Positions 61,580 to 64,000 of a stretch of 64,000 nt of DNA are shown here, one piece after another (the stretch's first letter is position 1; each line of letters starts with the position of its first letter). The notes under the pieces are model-generated. The model made no database searches. It was not told the DNA's origin and saw nothing but the letters and a program-made list of their open reading frames with translations. The translations under genes and the position numbers were made by a program. The stretch is from Hohaiivirga sp031546825 (GTDB lineage: Bacteria > Pseudomonadota > Alphaproteobacteria > Rhizobiales > Beijerinckiaceae). The DNA is taken from positions 1-64,000 of the forward strand of contig JAVBJU010000007.1 in NCBI GenBank assembly GCA_031546825.1, in the 5' to 3' direction.

Positions 61580-61935
61580 CGAACCACACTCATGGGAGCC
61601 GGAGCAGCGACCTTGCTACCCGCCCGCTAGGCCATGTCACGCTCAAGGGCCGGATTGATCGACCGGTCCTTGGTCGCAACCAGGGCCCTGCTCGGCTTGG
61701 TCTTCCAGGCGGCCTCTGTCGTAAAGGCCGCCTGGACAGCAAAGACCTGCAAGCGCGCGAGGAAATCCGACGACTAGAGTGAAGCGCGTTTAATATGAAC
61801 CGCACTTCACTCTAGATTCTGTGATTCCGTAACGCTTTACGTTTAACCGGCGATCCACTTAAAACGCGCGTTACTCTATGCCCCGGTTAACGACAGAGCG
61901 AGAGCGGTCGCGATCGAGATGGTGCGAAGGCGCAT
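61580..61935 (-). pseudogene. Decayed secreted alpha/beta hydrolase gene interrupted by the 104-bp repeat
   Basis: Reading on the minus strand, ATG 61935 begins a signal peptide (MRLRTISIATALALSLTGA) that hits TAG at 61876, the end of repeat copy B. Beyond the repeat (61773-61627) the frame resumes with the C-terminal part of an alpha/beta hydrolase: AAWKTKPS, then ALVATKDRSINPALER, the segment before the catalytic His. It stops at TAG 61627, where family members usually read K, and then shows RAGSKV and, in another frame, SGSHE. The middle of the gene, including the nucleophile, is missing. The family call is by recalled motif. Confidence 0.6.
61775..61878. repeat. 104-bp dispersed repeat, copy B
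   Basis: Same length and about 89 percent identical by eye to the copy at 21195-21298. The ends are inverted repeats (TAGAGTGAAGCGCGTTTAA and the near complement ending GCGTTACTCTA). Internally TAGAGTGAAG pairs with CTTCACTCTA, and GTAACGC with GCGTTAC, giving two hairpins. It lies within the decayed hydrolase gene. Confidence 0.75.
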
Positions 61936-62177
61936 GTCAACATCCTTAGATTAATTGCGTCATAATGATTATGATGGCATTTAAATTCTATGAGCGAACC
62001 AGCGCACAGTCCAGCATCGACACCCTGCGTTTGGGGTCCGCGCGACAGGAATTTTGTCAGGCCGTGTATCGTTCAGAAGGCCAGATACACTCCGATAGAA
62101 ATCTCTCGGAGTCACGGATCGAGCTTCAGCCTTACAAGCTACTCGGGTGAACTAAACCACTGTCTGGAAGTCGCTTA
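61936..62177. promoter_or_regulatory. Leader region of the two-component genes
   Basis: No gene is seen. The stretch includes an AT-rich segment (TAATGATTATGATGGCATTT, about 61962-61982) that could serve as promoter and ends at the ribosome site (GGAAG) of the response regulator. Confidence 0.4.
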
Positions 62178-62918
62178 ATGGACCACATAGATCATATTCT
62201 GATCGTCGATGACGACAGAGAGATAAGAGACCTCGTCTCTTCTTATCTCAAGAAGAACGGACTTCGAGTAACCCTCGCCGCCGACGGGCGGCAGATGCGT
62301 TCATTTCTCGAAGACGACCGAGTCGACCTCATTGTCCTCGACATCATGATGCCTGGCGATGACGGCTTGGTGCTCTGCCGCGAGCTACGCGCCGGCAAGC
62401 ACAAAACCACCCCGGTTCTGATGCTGACCGCACGCAACGATGAAACCGACCGGATCGTCGGACTCGAGATGGGAGCGGACGACTATCTCGCAAAGCCATT
62501 TGCCGCACGCGAACTGCTGGCCAGGATCAAAGCCGTCCTGCGCCGGACCCGCATGTTACCACCCAATCTGCAAGTCACCGAAGCCGGGCAACTGCTAACA
62601 TTCGGCGAATGGCAGGTCGATACAGCCGCGCGCCATCTCGTGGACAAGGATGGAACGGCCATCGCCCTGAGCGGCGCGGCATATCGCTTGCTTCGGGTTT
62701 TTCTCGATCATCCACAGCGGGTTCTGTCGCGCGATCAACTCCTCAACCTCACACAGGGGCGTGAGGTCGAGCTTTTCGACCGCTCGATCGACCTTCTCGT
62801 GAGCAGGCTACGCCAGCGGCTGCGCGAAGACGCTCGCGAGCCTGCCTACATCAAGACGGTTCGCAGCGAAGGTTACGTCCTGGCAGTGCCGGTCGAAATC
62901 ACCACGGCGCGCTCATGA
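62178..62918 (+). CDS. OmpR-family response regulator
   Basis: A 246-residue regulator. The receiver domain (residues 6-120) has the acidic pocket (VDDDRE), the phospho-acceptor Asp55 in LIVLDIMMPG and the conserved Lys in DDYLAKPF. The C-terminal winged-helix DNA-binding domain shows LSGAAYRLLRVFLDHPQRVLSRD across two helices and ends IKTVRSEGYVLA. GGAAG precedes the ATG. Its stop overlaps the kinase start (ATGA). Target genes are unknown; the adjacent dipZ is one possibility. Confidence 0.93.
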   Translation: MDHIDHILIVDDDREIRDLVSSYLKKNGLRVTLAADGRQMRSFLEDDRVDLIVLDIMMPGDDGLVLCRELRAGKHKTTPVLMLTARNDETDRIVGLEMGADDYLAKPFAARELLARIKAVLRRTRMLPPNLQVTEAGQLLTFGEWQVDTAARHLVDKDGTAIALSGAAYRLLRVFLDHPQRVLSRDQLLNLTQGREVELFDRSIDLLVSRLRQRLREDAREPAYIKTVRSEGYVLAVPVEITTARS

Positions 62919-64000
62919 ATCTGTTCGGCCAAGCCCGGCAATTCCTGCACCTGCCACGAACGCTGCGCTGGCGACTCTTCCTCATCCTCTTCGCGGGGCT
63001 GGCGGCTGCGCACGCCTTGTCATTTTACGTGCTGTTCATGGAGCGCTATATGAGCGCCGAGGCAGTGATGCTTGGCAACCTTAAAAGGGATGTCGGCACC
63101 TCAATCGCTGTGCTCGATCGCTTGCCTGCCGATGAACGCCTACGATGGCTCCCGGCGCTCGCCCGGCCGAATTATCACTACGAACTGGGGCCGGGCATCG
63201 CGGGCGTTCCTGACATGGGCTCTAACAGCGCGGAAATCGCCGAGACAATCCGCCAGGGAGCCGGCCGGCAATTTCCGGTCACCGTGGAGACTATTCCGGG
63301 CCCGCGGCACCGCCTTCAGGCCCATGTGACGCTGAGCGATCATTCGCAGGTAACGATCGACATCTTCCCACAGGTCATGCCGCTCGCCGCTTGGCTACCC
63401 TATGTTCTGGGCGCGCAACTCCTGCTTCTCATCCTTTGCATATGGTTCGCCGTACATTCGGCGATCAGACCGCTCTTGCGCTTTGCCAGCGCAGCAGAGA
63501 CCCTAGATCCCAGCAAGAAGGTGCCCCGGCTCGATGAGGGCGGTCCGATAGAAGTTGCCTACGCTGCGACTGCGTTCAACGCCATGCGGGATCGCATCAC
63601 GCGTTATCTGGAAGAGCGGGTGCAGATCCTCGCCGCGATCTCACATGACCTGCAGACGCCAATCACGCGCATGAAGCTGCGCGCTGAGATCAGTGAAGAC
63701 AGCCCGGAAAGAGACAAGTTGATCAACGATCTCTCCGAGATCGAGCGCTTGGTGAATGACGGGGTCGCTTACGCAAGAAGCGCGCATGGCGACGCGGAAA
63801 AGAAGAGCCGCATTGATGTCGGCTCCTTCATCGAGAGCATCGTCTCCGACTATCAGGACACGGGAAAGCCGGTGCGCTGCGTACGCGATGTCGACCTCGT
63901 CGCCGTCACGCGGCCTCACGCCCTGCGCCGCATCCTCACCAACCTCATCGACAACGCCCTCAAATTTGCGGGTGAGGTAGAGATCGAAGTCGACAAGACG
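62915..64000 (+). CDS. Sensor histidine kinase (partial, runs off the window)
   Basis: The first 362 codons of an EnvZ-like sensor kinase. It has two membrane helices (about residues 20-43 and 155-180) around a periplasmic domain of roughly 110 residues, a HAMP linker (AIRPLLRFASAAETL), the phospho-acceptor His in AAISHDLQTPITRM, and the N box LTNLIDNALKFAG. The ATP lid lies beyond the window edge. The ATG overlaps the response-regulator stop by four bases. The signal sensed is unknown. Confidence 0.92.
   Translation, partial: MNLFGQARQFLHLPRTLRWRLFLILFAGLAAAHALSFYVLFMERYMSAEAVMLGNLKRDVGTSIAVLDRLPADERLRWLPALARPNYHYELGPGIAGVPDMGSNSAEIAETIRQGAGRQFPVTVETIPGPRHRLQAHVTLSDHSQVTIDIFPQVMPLAAWLPYVLGAQLLLLILCIWFAVHSAIRPLLRFASAAETLDPSKKVPRLDEGGPIEVAYAATAFNAMRDRITRYLEERVQILAAISHDLQTPITRMKLRAEISEDSPERDKLINDLSEIERLVNDGVAYARSAHGDAEKKSRIDVGSFIESIVSDYQDTGKPVRCVRDVDLVAVTRPHALRRILTNLIDNALKFAGEVEIEVDKT

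Noticed and set aside
61634..61777. 47-codon plus-strand frame (MSRSRAGLIDRSLV...) beside repeat copy B
   Set aside because: The opposite strand carries the hydrolase remnant with recognisable motifs, and the stop of this small frame lies within the repeat, so it is probably accidental.

Overview
The window looks like a chromosomal stretch of an alphaproteobacterium, most likely of the order Hyphomicrobiales (Rhizobiales). Three things in the sequence support this. The tmRNA gene is circularly permuted (two-piece) and encodes the tag ANDNYAPVAVAA. An alpha-type SspB lies beside it, followed by fumC, DUF4169 and a ribbon-helix-helix gene. The long minus-strand run thyA - folA - hflK - hflC - DUF2065 - degP, with miaA and ilvI - ilvH - ilvC close by, has the order I associate with Hyphomicrobiales. 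Species cannot be assigned by eye.

Layout. 0-8.4 kb: tail of a CoA-transferase, a secreted Sel1-repeat protein, dapD-dapE (lysine/DAP pathway), a secreted CYTH-like protein, copper nitrite reductase nirK with nirV, class I aldolase and an Rnk-like factor. 8.8-21.1 kb: a catabolic island with two cytosine-deaminase-like amidohydrolases (one with a Tat signal), two transporters, an AllD-type dehydrogenase, the DUF1116/FdrA pair, carbamate kinase and an AllS-like LysR regulator. Together they suggest that a ureido or cyclic-urea compound is oxidised and then cleaved to carbamoyl phosphate, which carbamate kinase turns into ATP. 21.5-36.9 kb: housekeeping block. ilvC, ilvH, a glutathione transferase and ilvI are preceded by a branched-chain leader peptide and attenuator; then miaA/serB, degP, hflC/hflK, folA, thyA and a DAACS symporter. 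37-44.3 kb: VOC protein, DUF3829/SUKH pair, ssrA-sspB, fumC, glpQ and a lipoprotein. 44.7-53 kb: sugar-acid metabolism with a DHDPS-family aldolase, a GntP permease, PdxA2, a DUF1537 kinase, a DeoR regulator and an FAD-linked 2-hydroxyacid dehydrogenase. 53-64 kb: prmA, a FUSC transporter, DUF2167, a UvrD/PcrA helicase, DipZ, a decayed alpha/beta hydrolase gene split by a mobile-type repeat, and a two-component system whose kinase runs off the window.

The points most worth a second look are: (1) the FdrA/DUF1116/carbamate kinase island with its two dissimilar amidohydrolases and no AllH gene; (2) the ilv leader peptide with a Leu-Ile-Ile-Val-Val-Leu run; (3) the permuted tmRNA next to the adaptor for its own tag; and (4) a 104-bp repeat with inverted ends, present at 21.2 kb and 61.8 kb, the second copy lying inside a pseudogene. 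No CRISPR array, phage region, IS transposase or tRNA gene was seen. All assignments come from reading the sequence and from recalled family motifs; no search was run.
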